From: Qaidamihabitans albus
GTDB lineage: Bacteria > Actinomycetota > Actinomycetes > Mycobacteriales > Pseudonocardiaceae
Direction of reading: 5' to 3'
NCBI RefSeq assembly: GCF_016464705.1
Contig: NZ_JAEHOB010000002.1
Coordinates: 537,140-601,139, forward strand
DNA length: 64,000 nt
Shown piece by piece: positions 16,246 through 23,979 of this stretch (its first letter is position 1; each line of letters begins with the position of its first letter). Below the pieces are notes generated by a model that saw only the letters and a program-made list of their open reading frames with translations, had not been told where the DNA came from and did no database searches. The translations under genes and the position numbers were made by a program.

Positions 16246-16686
16246 ATGAACCTGCGCTACCTGGACGACGAGCACTACCCCGCGTACACGACAGGGCAGG
16301 CAGCCGAGTTGCTCGGCGTGGAACAGCCGTTCCTGCGCAGCCTCGACCATGCGGGAGTCGTTTCGCCGGAGCGCTCCAGCGGTGGGCATCGCCGCTACTC
16401 CCGTCACCAGCTCGGCATGGCCAGCCGGCTGCGCAGCCTGTTCGACGACGGGCACACCCTGGCCTCCGCGCACCGCATCCTCGAACTCGAGAACGAACTC
16501 GACGAAGCGCGCCAGGAAATCGCGCGACTGCGGGCCGAACTGGCCGAGCTCGATGGCGGGCACGAGCGCAGTCGTTCGCCGCGGGCCGGTGCAGCCGGCA
16601 ACGGTGGCGCACACGAGCACAGCAACGGCGGCACGCCGGCGAGTGAAGCAGATCACCACGGTGGCCCCGGCCGCCCGGGACGGTGA
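16246..16686 (+). CDS. MerR-family regulator (HspR-like helix-turn-helix)
   Basis: 146 aa. The winged helix-turn-helix YTTGQAAELLGVEQPFLRSLD runs into GGHRRYSRHQL, which marks the MerR/HspR fold. A coiled coil ENELDEARQEIARLRAELAEL suits dimerisation, and a His/Gly-rich tail follows. No metal-binding cysteines are visible, so a metal sensor is unlikely. It starts at the ATG at 16246 after GGAG; an upstream in-frame ATG at 16213 is possible. It lies 10 bp before tmsA and may be co-transcribed with tmsA-tmsB. Confidence 0.8.
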   Translation: MNLRYLDDEHYPAYTTGQAAELLGVEQPFLRSLDHAGVVSPERSSGGHRRYSRHQLGMASRLRSLFDDGHTLASAHRILELENELDEARQEIARLRAELAELDGGHERSRSPRAGAAGNGGAHEHSNGGTPASEADHHGGPGRPGR

Positions 16687-16696
16687 TCATAGGGTC

Positions 16697-18082
16697 ATGG
16701 CGCTGAACAGCCGGGATGCCGGCAACCGTTCCCCAGGAGCCTCCGGACACGACGCACGGGTCGCACAGCTCCGGAGCCAGCTCGCGGCACTGCCCGCGGG
16801 CGCGCCGGTACGGCTGGCGAAACGCACGTCCAACCTCTTCCGACCACGCGCCGACTCCCGCACCGCGGGGCTCGACGTATCCGGCTTCCGGCACGTCCTC
16901 GACGTCGACCCGGTGGCCCGCACGGCCGACGTCGAGGGCATGGTCACCTACGAGGAGCTTGTGGACGCGACCCTGCCACACGGACTGATGCCGCTGGTGG
17001 TGCCGCAGCTGAAGACCATCACCCTGGGCGGCGCGGTAACGGGCCTCGGCATCGAGTCCTCGTCGTTCCGCAACGGGATGCCGCACGAGTCGGTGCTCGA
17101 GATGGAGCTGCTCACCGGTGCCGGCGACATCGTCGTCGCCCGCCCGGACGGCGAACACAGCGACCTCTTCTACGGTTTCCCCAACTCCTACGGCACCCTC
17201 GGCTACGCGTTGCGCCTGCGCATCGAGCTCGAACCGGTGCGCCCGTACGTGCGGCTGCGCCATGTACGGCACAGCGACCCCGATGAGTACTTCGCCGCGC
17301 TGGACCGCGCGTGCCGCGACGGCGAGGCCGACTTCGTCGACGGCACCGTGTTCGGTCCCCACGAGATGTACCTGACGCTCGGCACATTCACCGACGACGC
17401 ACCGCGCACCAGCGACTACACCTGGCTCAACATCTACTACCGCTCCATCCGGGAGCGCACCACCGACCACCTCACCACGCGCGACTACCTCTGGCGCTGG
17501 GACACCGACTGGTTCTGGTGCTCCCGCGCACTCGGCGCGCAGAACCGCCTGGTGCGGCTGCTGCTCGGCCGCCGGCTGCTGCGCTCGGACGTGTACTGGA
17601 AGGTGGTCTCCTTCGAGCGGCGCCACCGCCTGCTCGCCCGGCTCGAACGCAGGCTGGGCAAGCCGGAGACGGAGGCTGTCGTGCAGGACATCGAGGTGCC
17701 CGTGGACCGGGCGGCCGAGTTCCTCGACGTCCTCCACCGCGAGGTCCCGATCAGTCCGGTCTGGATCTGCCCGGTCCGGCAGCGCCGGGCCGACCAGCAC
17801 TGGCCGCTGTACGAGCTGGACCCCGAAACGCTCTATGTCAACTTCGGATTCTGGGGCACGGTGCCACTCGCCGACGGCGAAGCACCGGGCACCCACAACC
17901 GGCTGATCGAGCGCACCGTGACGGAACTCGGTGGACGCAAGTCGCTCTACTCGGAAAGCTTCTACGACGAGAAGACGTTCTGGCGCCTCTACAACGGCGA
18001 GGCCTACCACGCGCTGAAGCGGCGCTACGACCCCGGCCAGAGGCTACTGGACCTGTACGGCAAATGTGTCGAGGCGAGGTGA
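16697..18082 (+). CDS. tmsA: FAD-dependent reductase of 10-methyl fatty acid synthesis (TmsA/BfaA type)
   Basis: 461 aa flavoprotein with an N-terminal PCMH-type FAD domain. VDPVARTADVEGMVTYEELV, LKTITLGGAVTGLGIESSSFRNG and the C-terminal ALKRRYDPGQRLLDLYGKCV are visible. It pairs with the following cyclopropane-synthase-like methyltransferase, the arrangement known for tuberculostearate-type synthesis. There the methyltransferase places a methylene on C10 of an oleoyl chain and the flavoprotein reduces it to a 10-methyl group. Assignment rests on this pairing plus family resemblance. Its stop lies 7 bp before tmsB. Confidence 0.8.
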   Translation: MALNSRDAGNRSPGASGHDARVAQLRSQLAALPAGAPVRLAKRTSNLFRPRADSRTAGLDVSGFRHVLDVDPVARTADVEGMVTYEELVDATLPHGLMPLVVPQLKTITLGGAVTGLGIESSSFRNGMPHESVLEMELLTGAGDIVVARPDGEHSDLFYGFPNSYGTLGYALRLRIELEPVRPYVRLRHVRHSDPDEYFAALDRACRDGEADFVDGTVFGPHEMYLTLGTFTDDAPRTSDYTWLNIYYRSIRERTTDHLTTRDYLWRWDTDWFWCSRALGAQNRLVRLLLGRRLLRSDVYWKVVSFERRHRLLARLERRLGKPETEAVVQDIEVPVDRAAEFLDVLHREVPISPVWICPVRQRRADQHWPLYELDPETLYVNFGFWGTVPLADGEAPGTHNRLIERTVTELGGRKSLYSESFYDEKTFWRLYNGEAYHALKRRYDPGQRLLDLYGKCVEAR

Positions 18083-18089
18083 GGGCACG

Positions 18090-19349
18090 ATGACGGATGG
18101 CGGGCTCGCGGGGACTTTCGAGCGTCTGCTTGGCGCGGAGGCACCGCTGCGGATCACGGCATACGACGGCAGTACCGCGGGCAGTGCCGACGCGGAGGCC
18201 GAGATCGAACTGCGTTCGCCGCTGGCGCTGAGTTACGCGCTCTCCTCGCCGGGCGAGCTCGGAATGGCGCGCGCCTACGTGGCCGGCGAGCTGCGCGTCC
18301 ACGGCGACCTCTACACCATGCTGCGCGCCCTGACCGAGCGGATGGGCGAGCTGAGCGTGCGGGACCGGATCGCGGTGCTGCGCACACTGGGCCCTCGCTA
18401 CCTGCGGCGCGTTGAACCGCCGCCGGAGGAGGCGCCCGGCCGGCTGCGGCGGGGGCTGCAGGGCCTGCGGCATTCGAAGACCCGCGACAGCGAGGCCATC
18501 TCGCGGCACTACGACGTCTCCAACCGCTTCTACGAGCTCGTGCTCGGCCCGTCGATGGCGTACACGTGCGCGTGCTATCCATCCGACGACGCGTCGCTGG
18601 ATCAGGCGCAGTGGCACAAGTTCGACCTGGTCTGCCGAAAACTGGGGCTGCGGCCGGGGATGCGGCTGCTCGACGTCGGCTGCGGGTGGGGCGGAATGGT
18701 CGCGCACGCCGCGGAGCACTACGGCGTGCACGCACTCGGCGTCACCCTCTCGCGCGAGCAGGCACAGTGGGCGCAGAAGGACATCGTCGCCAAGGGCCTC
18801 GCCGACCGCGCCGAGGTGCGCCACCTCGACTACCGCGACGTGACGGAGGGCGGCTTCGACGCCGTGTCGTCGATCGGGCTCACCGAGCATGTGGGTGCCC
18901 GCAGGCTGCCCGCGTACTTCCGCTCCCTGGCGTCGAAGCTGCGGGACGGCGGCCGCCTGCTCAACCACAGCATCACCCGCCCGAATGACAAGGAACCCAA
19001 CCGGGTCGGGCAGTTCATCGACCGGTACGTCTTCCCGGACGGCGAGCTGGAAGGCGTCGGCACGATCGTGTCCGCCATGCACGACAATGGGTTCGAGGTT
19101 CGCCACGAGGAGAACCTGCGCGAGCACTACGCCCGCACGCTGGCGGCGTGGTGCGCCAACCTCGACGCGAACTGGACCGAGGCGACGCGCGAGGCCGGGG
19201 AGCGCCGGGCGCGTGTGTGGGCGCTCTACATGGCCGCGTCACGGCTGTCGTTCGAGCAGCGCCGGATCGAGTTGCACCAGGTGCTCGGCGTCAAGGTGGG
19301 CGCCTCCGGCGATGCCGCGATGCCGCTGCGCCCGGACTGGGGCGTCTGA
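18090..19349 (+). CDS. tmsB: SAM-dependent fatty acid methyltransferase (UfaA1/TmsB type)
   Basis: 419 aa cyclopropane-fatty-acyl-phospholipid synthase family protein. The SAM motif LLDVGCGWGGM lies at 194-204, preceded by ISRHYDVSNRFYELVLG and YTCACYPS (138-164), which are hallmarks of the CFA synthase/UfaA1 family. It should methylate unsaturated acyl chains of membrane phospholipids and, with the flavoprotein just upstream, give 10-methyl branched acids. The ATG at 18090 follows GAGG by 5 nt; a GTG 24 bp earlier overlaps the tmsA end. Such acids are common in Pseudonocardiaceae and mycobacteria. Confidence 0.85.
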   Translation: MTDGGLAGTFERLLGAEAPLRITAYDGSTAGSADAEAEIELRSPLALSYALSSPGELGMARAYVAGELRVHGDLYTMLRALTERMGELSVRDRIAVLRTLGPRYLRRVEPPPEEAPGRLRRGLQGLRHSKTRDSEAISRHYDVSNRFYELVLGPSMAYTCACYPSDDASLDQAQWHKFDLVCRKLGLRPGMRLLDVGCGWGGMVAHAAEHYGVHALGVTLSREQAQWAQKDIVAKGLADRAEVRHLDYRDVTEGGFDAVSSIGLTEHVGARRLPAYFRSLASKLRDGGRLLNHSITRPNDKEPNRVGQFIDRYVFPDGELEGVGTIVSAMHDNGFEVRHEENLREHYARTLAAWCANLDANWTEATREAGERRARVWALYMAASRLSFEQRRIELHQVLGVKVGASGDAAMPLRPDWGV

Positions 19350-19391
19350 GCCCACGGACGTTGACCACACGGACGGTGAGCCCACCGACGC

Positions 19392-19976
19392 TCACCCATC
19401 GCGTACGGCTTGGAGGTAGGCGGCGCCGCGGGGCGAGAGCCGGTATCCGACCTCGAGACTCTGGGTGAGGCCGATGTTCTTGAGCTTGCGGATGTCGAGC
19501 TTGAGTGCCTGCTTCTCCCGGCCGAGCAGGTCCGCAAGGTCGCCCGCCCTTCGGCCGGGATGCGCGGCGATGAGTTCGAGAACGGCCCGGGTCCAGGCAC
19601 CGTGGCTGCTGCGGGCATCCAGCTGGGCCAGCCGGCGACCGATCTGCTCGGCCTGCTCCGGTGAGAGATCGTCGTCGGCCCCGAGTGCGATCCTGGGATC
19701 GGGACCGGCCCAGCGAACTCGGATGCGGTAGGTCGGGTGGTCGTCCGAGCCTCGCAGCGCCGCCCGGACATCGGCGGCGGACCGCTGTCCCGCCGCGGCC
19801 GCATCCGCCTCGCGGATCGCCATCGGGTCGATCGGTTCCACCGACTCCACGGCGATGACGCCGGCCACCGTGCGCACCGTGTCCCCTGGGCGCACGTTCG
19901 GTTTGGCCCACCGGCGGAACACCTGGGTGACCGTGCCTTCGGCGACGCCACGGGCCACGTCCTGCGACAGGATCAC
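19392..19976 (-). CDS. ASCH/PUA-like domain protein with C-terminal winged helix
   Basis: 194 aa. The N-terminus (ILSQDVARGVAEGTVTQVFRRWAKPNVRPGD) resembles ASCH-type beta-barrel proteins, which bind RNA or nucleic acid. The C-terminal third (LLGREKQALKLDIRKLKNIGLTQSL, then GYRLSPRGAAYL) reads as a winged helix. The start is GTG. It lies 8 bp after the DUF222/HNH gene and may be read from the same SOS-controlled transcript. Function unknown; a nucleic-acid-binding role is inferred. Confidence 0.6.
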   Translation of the reverse strand: MILSQDVARGVAEGTVTQVFRRWAKPNVRPGDTVRTVAGVIAVESVEPIDPMAIREADAAAAGQRSAADVRAALRGSDDHPTYRIRVRWAGPDPRIALGADDDLSPEQAEQIGRRLAQLDARSSHGAWTRAVLELIAAHPGRRAGDLADLLGREKQALKLDIRKLKNIGLTQSLEVGYRLSPRGAAYLQAVRDG

Positions 19977-19984
19977 AGCTCACG

Positions 19985-21364
19985 CTACCAAGAGTCCGGC
20001 AGGTCGACGGATTGTTCGTCGGCGCCGTCCGGCTCGTCGGACGGGGACGGTTCAGCGGGTTCGGTGGTTCGCGTGGTCAGGGGTGGCCCGCGGCGGCTGA
20101 CGTGCCGGCGCCCGGCGGGTGTGGTGACGATCATCGTGCCGGTGGCGGGGTCGTAGTCGAAGGACCAGCCTGGAGCGTCCTTGAGGTAGTGGTGGTGCTC
20201 GCAGCGTGGCGTGAGGTTGTGGGCCGCGGTGACCCCGTTCTGGTCCCAGTCCCTCAGATGGTCGAGGTCACAGCATTGCGCCGGCCGGGGGCAGCCGATC
20301 ATCGAGCATTCCCGGTCGCGGACGACGACGTAGTCGCGTAGCGCGGCCGGCGGCCGGTACCGGGATCTGCCCACGTCGAGCACCGCACCACTGGCGGAAT
20401 CGGTGAGCACCTTGCGCCACACGCTGTCCGCGTGGGCCATGATCTCGCGAGCGACCGGTCCCGGAATCGGCCCGTAGCCGGCCAGTTCGCAGCCCTCGTC
20501 GCTGATGCCGAGCGCGGTGTCGACGGGTACGTGCAGGACCTGTGCCGCACCGGACCCGCCGCCGGGACCGGGCTCGTGACCGAGTAGCAGGTCGGCGAAA
20601 ACGTCCGCCCGGAGCTGGTCGAGAGTGCGCGTCTCGCGGCCACGTTTGCGGGCCTTGGCCAACTGGTCGACCCTGCCGTAGCAGCCGGCGGCCACCTCGG
20701 CGGGCAGATCGGCGCAGAGGGTGGACACGCTCTCCTCACCGGGGAGCAGTTCGACCTTGCGTTGCGCCCGGGCACGACGTGCGCGGGCTCGAGCACCGTG
20801 CGGATCGACCTTCGTCACGAGGCGGCGGGCGGCATCTCGGAGATTCCGTGGGTCGTTCATCGTCACCCGGCCGGTGAGGACCTTGTGCACGAGGACGGCG
20901 TCCAGTTCGCGTGCGGCGGCGTCCGGCAAGGGACCGGCCACGTCGACGATCCCGCCGGCCGTCGCGCGCTCCACCTCGCCGGACTCCATCATCGACAGCA
21001 GCTGTGGCATCCGCGCGACCAGCGCCTTCGCGCGTTGCAGGCGCTTGTCCGCGGCGTGTCTGCTCACCCGCAGCTCAGGGGCGACCTCGTCGGCGAGTGA
21101 ACGGTCACCGCCCCGCAGGACGTCCAGCCGTACCAGCGCGTGCGCCTCAGCGGCGTCCGCGATCGCACGTACTCGCCGGGCCGAGACCAGCGTTTCGATC
21201 GCCCGCAGATCGTCGAACGAGGCCACCTCCGGTCCGCTCAGCGTGAGCAGGTCCTGCGGCAACCAGTGTTCGTCCCCTGGCAGCGCGGGCAGCATCCACT
21301 GCTCCGAGTACGGAAGGTCGGCCTCGATACCCGGCTCCAGAAGGTCCACCGCATCTTCATCCAC
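19985..21364 (-). CDS. DUF222 / HNH endonuclease (13E12-type)
   Basis: 459 aa. A long helical DUF222 region is followed by a C-terminal HNH nuclease domain: CSMIGCPRPAQCCDLDHL, NLTPRCEHHHYLKD, with paired cysteines and the H...N...H set intact. The tail is Pro/Asp/Glu-rich. Families of this kind are multicopy in actinobacteria. The GTG start lies 13 bp from a perfect LexA box (21377-21392), so it should be induced by DNA damage, as reported for 13E12 genes in mycobacteria. Biological role unproven; a DNA-modifying or mobile origin has been suggested for the family. Confidence 0.85.
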   Translation of the reverse strand: MDEDAVDLLEPGIEADLPYSEQWMLPALPGDEHWLPQDLLTLSGPEVASFDDLRAIETLVSARRVRAIADAAEAHALVRLDVLRGGDRSLADEVAPELRVSRHAADKRLQRAKALVARMPQLLSMMESGEVERATAGGIVDVAGPLPDAAARELDAVLVHKVLTGRVTMNDPRNLRDAARRLVTKVDPHGARARARRARAQRKVELLPGEESVSTLCADLPAEVAAGCYGRVDQLAKARKRGRETRTLDQLRADVFADLLLGHEPGPGGGSGAAQVLHVPVDTALGISDEGCELAGYGPIPGPVAREIMAHADSVWRKVLTDSASGAVLDVGRSRYRPPAALRDYVVVRDRECSMIGCPRPAQCCDLDHLRDWDQNGVTAAHNLTPRCEHHHYLKDAPGWSFDYDPATGTMIVTTPAGRRHVSRRGPPLTTRTTEPAEPSPSDEPDGADEQSVDLPDSW

Positions 21365-21376
21365 CTCGCCAACGTA

Positions 21377-21392
21377 TCGAACAGGTGTTCGA
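21377..21392. promoter_or_regulatory. LexA (SOS) box
   Basis: TCGAACAGGTGTTCGA fits the actinobacterial LexA consensus TCGAAC-N4-GTTCGA exactly. It lies 13 bp upstream of the GTG of the DUF222/HNH gene. Confidence 0.85.
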
Positions 21393-21492
21393 TTACCAAT
21401 GACACGATCAGGTTGTGTGCCGTGGCAGCGGGGCGGCCCGCAGGGGGGCGCCGTCGTTCACGTCGCCCGCCGTGCCGTTTAGTCTCCGACCG

Positions 21493-22326
21493 ATGATCGA
21501 GCACCTCAGCATTCCGACCCCGGCCGGCACTTTCGACGCCATGGCGGCGGGCCCCGGCGACGGCCGGCCGGTGCTGCTCCTGCACGGCTTTCCCGAGGCC
21601 GCGCTGGAGTGGGCACACCAGCTCGCGGCGCTCGGCGCGGAGGGCTACCGGGCGGTGGCCCCGGACCAGCGTGGCTACTCTCCCGGTGTCCGCCCGGAGC
21701 GTCCGGCCGACTACGGCATGGACGAGCTGGTCGGCGACGTGCTCGGCATCGCCGACGAGCTCGGCTGGGACCGGTTTGACCTGGTCGGCCACGACTGGGG
21801 CGCCGCGGTCGGCTGGCACACGGCATCGCGGCATCCCGGCCGGCTGCGGACGCTGACGGCCGTCTCGGTACCGCATCCGGCGGCACTGGCCCGGGCGATC
21901 CGCACCGACGAGGACCAGCACCTGCGCTCGGCGTACATGAAGGAATGGCGGCAGACCCCGGCCACCGAGGAGCGGATGCTCGCCGACGACGCGGCGGCGC
22001 TGCGGCGCATGTTCGAGTGGAAGGTGCCGCGGGGCAACGTCGACGAGTACGTGCGGCGGCTGTCCGAACCGGGCGCGCTGACGGCGGCGCTGAACTGGTA
22101 TCGCGCCGGCCGCCCCGACGAGCAGATCGGCGTCGTCGAGGTGCCGACGCTCTACGTGTGGAGCACGGAGGACGTGGCGGTCGGCTCCACCGCTGCGTTC
22201 GACACGGAGAACTGGGTGAGCGGGCCGTACGAGTTCCGGATGCTGGAGGACGTCACGCACTGGGTTCCCGAGGAGGTACCGGAGGCGATGGCCGCACTGC
22301 TGCTGGACTTCCTCCCCCGGCGCTGA
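21493..22326 (+). CDS. Alpha/beta hydrolase, epoxide-hydrolase-like
   Basis: 277 aa. The oxyanion motif is LLLHGFPEAALEW, and the nucleophile elbow is VGHDWGAAVGW with Asp as nucleophile, as in epoxide hydrolases and haloalkane dehalogenases. The C-terminal catalytic His lies in LEDVTHWV and the likely acid is in the YVWSTEDVAVG stretch. The cap region includes tyrosines (SAYMKEW, LNWYRAG) consistent with epoxide activation. Start at the ATG at 21493; the upstream frame has no conserved sequence. Substrate unknown; it stands alone. Confidence 0.8.
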   Translation: MIEHLSIPTPAGTFDAMAAGPGDGRPVLLLHGFPEAALEWAHQLAALGAEGYRAVAPDQRGYSPGVRPERPADYGMDELVGDVLGIADELGWDRFDLVGHDWGAAVGWHTASRHPGRLRTLTAVSVPHPAALARAIRTDEDQHLRSAYMKEWRQTPATEERMLADDAAALRRMFEWKVPRGNVDEYVRRLSEPGALTAALNWYRAGRPDEQIGVVEVPTLYVWSTEDVAVGSTAAFDTENWVSGPYEFRMLEDVTHWVPEEVPEAMAALLLDFLPRR

Positions 22327-22452
22327 CAACGCGCTTCCCGCGGTGGCGCTGGCACACGGGCTGCCGAAATCGATCCAGGCTTGCGCTGGACTCCCGGACG
22401 CGCCACACTACGCGAATCGCATTCATATCTACTACGGGGTAGGTACGGCAAA

Positions 22453-23637
22453 ATGGCGAAGCTACCGGCCCGGCTACTCGCACTTGCCGCCGCAATTCTG
22501 CTGCTGAGCGTGCCGACGGTGCCCGGGCACGCCGAGCCGGCGGAGCGCGACGTCATGTTCGTCGGCAACAACTGGGACGGCACCGTCGACCTGATCGACG
22601 CGCGGACTTTCGAGAAGCACCGGCGCATCAACGTCGTACCGGATCTCGACCGGCGCAAGGCCGCGATGACCCCCGACCAGTACATCGCCATGCTCCTGAT
22701 CAGGCAGACCGCGGGTGAAGGACACGACCAGCTCGTCGACGACATCATGGTGTCGCCCGACGGCCGCACGATGTACGTGTCCAGGCCGAGCCTCGGCGAT
22801 GTGTCCGCGTTCGACGTCGGCACGGGCGAGCAGCTGTGGTTCACCCGCGTCGACGGCTACCGTTCCGACCACATGGCCCTGTCCCCGGACGGTGGCACCC
22901 TGCTCGTCTCCGCCACCACCGCCAATGTCGTCGACGCCGTCGACACCGCCACGGGCAGGATCACCGGCAGCTTCCCCACCGGCGACTTCCCGCACGAGAA
23001 CCAGTTCTCCCCCGACGGCGGCACGATTTACAACGCCACGATCGGCAATGTGGTCGCGCCGGACGCCCCGCTGCTCGACGCGGCCAAGGGCAGGCGCGAG
23101 CTGACCATCGTCGACGCCCGGACACTGGAGGTCGAACGGGTCATCGACTTCGGAGTCGGCATCCGGCCCTTCGTGGTCATGCCCGACCAGCGGACGATGT
23201 ACGCGCAACTGTCCTTCCACAACGGATTCATCGAGTACGACCTCGCGGAGGAGCGCACCACGCGCACCGTGCACCTGCCGCTGTCCGAGGAGGCTAAGCA
23301 GATGAAACGGGAGGACTACCCACTGGACTCCGCGCACCACGGCCTCACGCTGAACGGCACGGGCGACAAGATCTGTGACGCCGGCACGATCTCCGACTAC
23401 GCGGCGATCCTCTCCGTGCCCGCGCTCACCGTCGACGCGATCGTGCCGACCGGCGGGAAGCCGTACTGGGCCGCCACGAGCCCCGACGGCAGGCACTGCT
23501 TCCTGTCCAACAGCGACAGCGACGACATCTCCGTGGTGTCCTTCGACGATCCCCGCGAGGTCGCCCGCATCCCGGTCGGGGACCACCCGCAGCGGGTCCG
23601 TGGCTACTCGGTACCGGCCGACGTGCTGACACCGTAG
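22453..23637 (+). CDS. Secreted YncE/YVTN-type beta-propeller protein
   Basis: 394 aa. An N-terminal signal peptide has a hydrophobic core ARLLALAAAILLLSVPTV and likely cleavage after GHA. The rest consists of repeated blades with SPDGRTMYV-, SPDGGTLLV-, SPDGGTIYN- and SPDGRHCFLS-type motifs, which are YVTN/lactonase-like beta-propeller repeats. No catalytic motif is evident; binding or scaffolding outside the cell is plausible. A weak GCAT-N14-GGGTAG (22419-22442) precedes the ATG. It is monocistronic. Confidence 0.75.
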   Translation: MAKLPARLLALAAAILLLSVPTVPGHAEPAERDVMFVGNNWDGTVDLIDARTFEKHRRINVVPDLDRRKAAMTPDQYIAMLLIRQTAGEGHDQLVDDIMVSPDGRTMYVSRPSLGDVSAFDVGTGEQLWFTRVDGYRSDHMALSPDGGTLLVSATTANVVDAVDTATGRITGSFPTGDFPHENQFSPDGGTIYNATIGNVVAPDAPLLDAAKGRRELTIVDARTLEVERVIDFGVGIRPFVVMPDQRTMYAQLSFHNGFIEYDLAEERTTRTVHLPLSEEAKQMKREDYPLDSAHHGLTLNGTGDKICDAGTISDYAAILSVPALTVDAIVPTGGKPYWAATSPDGRHCFLSNSDSDDISVVSFDDPREVARIPVGDHPQRVRGYSVPADVLTP

Positions 23638-23979
23638 GAGCCGGGAGCACGCAACGCACCCCGCCTTGTCCTGAATGGACTTGGGCTGGGGCGGCAGTGG
23701 CTGTCCGCGCTTACGTCGTGCCTGACACATGCGTCCCCCCGGGCGGCGGTACGGCGCCGGATCCCGCGAGCACATGGAACTCCGTTTTCACCGCCGTACT
23801 CCGGCCTTCGCGATCCGCCACCGCGCGCGACGAGCGGGTGCCCGGCTACCGCGCGTCGCACTGCTCCGATCGAAGCAAACACGGTGTGACATCGGCGACC
23901 GTGATGCTACGTTGAGTGTCCTTTCAACTACCGCCGGACCATCGACAACCCGAACTCGCCTGCCGTCGAAGGGTGTTTC
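23638..23979. other. Intergenic region upstream of the diterpenoid operon
   Basis: 342 bp without a convincing gene; short readings in several frames carry no motif. A promoter candidate on the plus strand is GTGACA (23886-23891), 16 bp, TACGTT (23908-23913), which would give a leader of about 60 nt for the cyclase. No operator palindrome was found. Confidence 0.4.

Noticed and set aside
16142..18010. 622-codon open frame opposite tmsA
   Set aside because: Antisense shadow of a gene with a firm family assignment.
19350..19391. Short direct repeats after tmsB as a regulatory element
   Set aside because: They are imperfect GC-rich repeats without a stem or known motif.
22419..22442. GCAT-N14-GGGTAG before the beta-propeller gene
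   Set aside because: The -35 fits only the loose GNNT, which occurs often by chance, and the gene is not clearly stress-linked.
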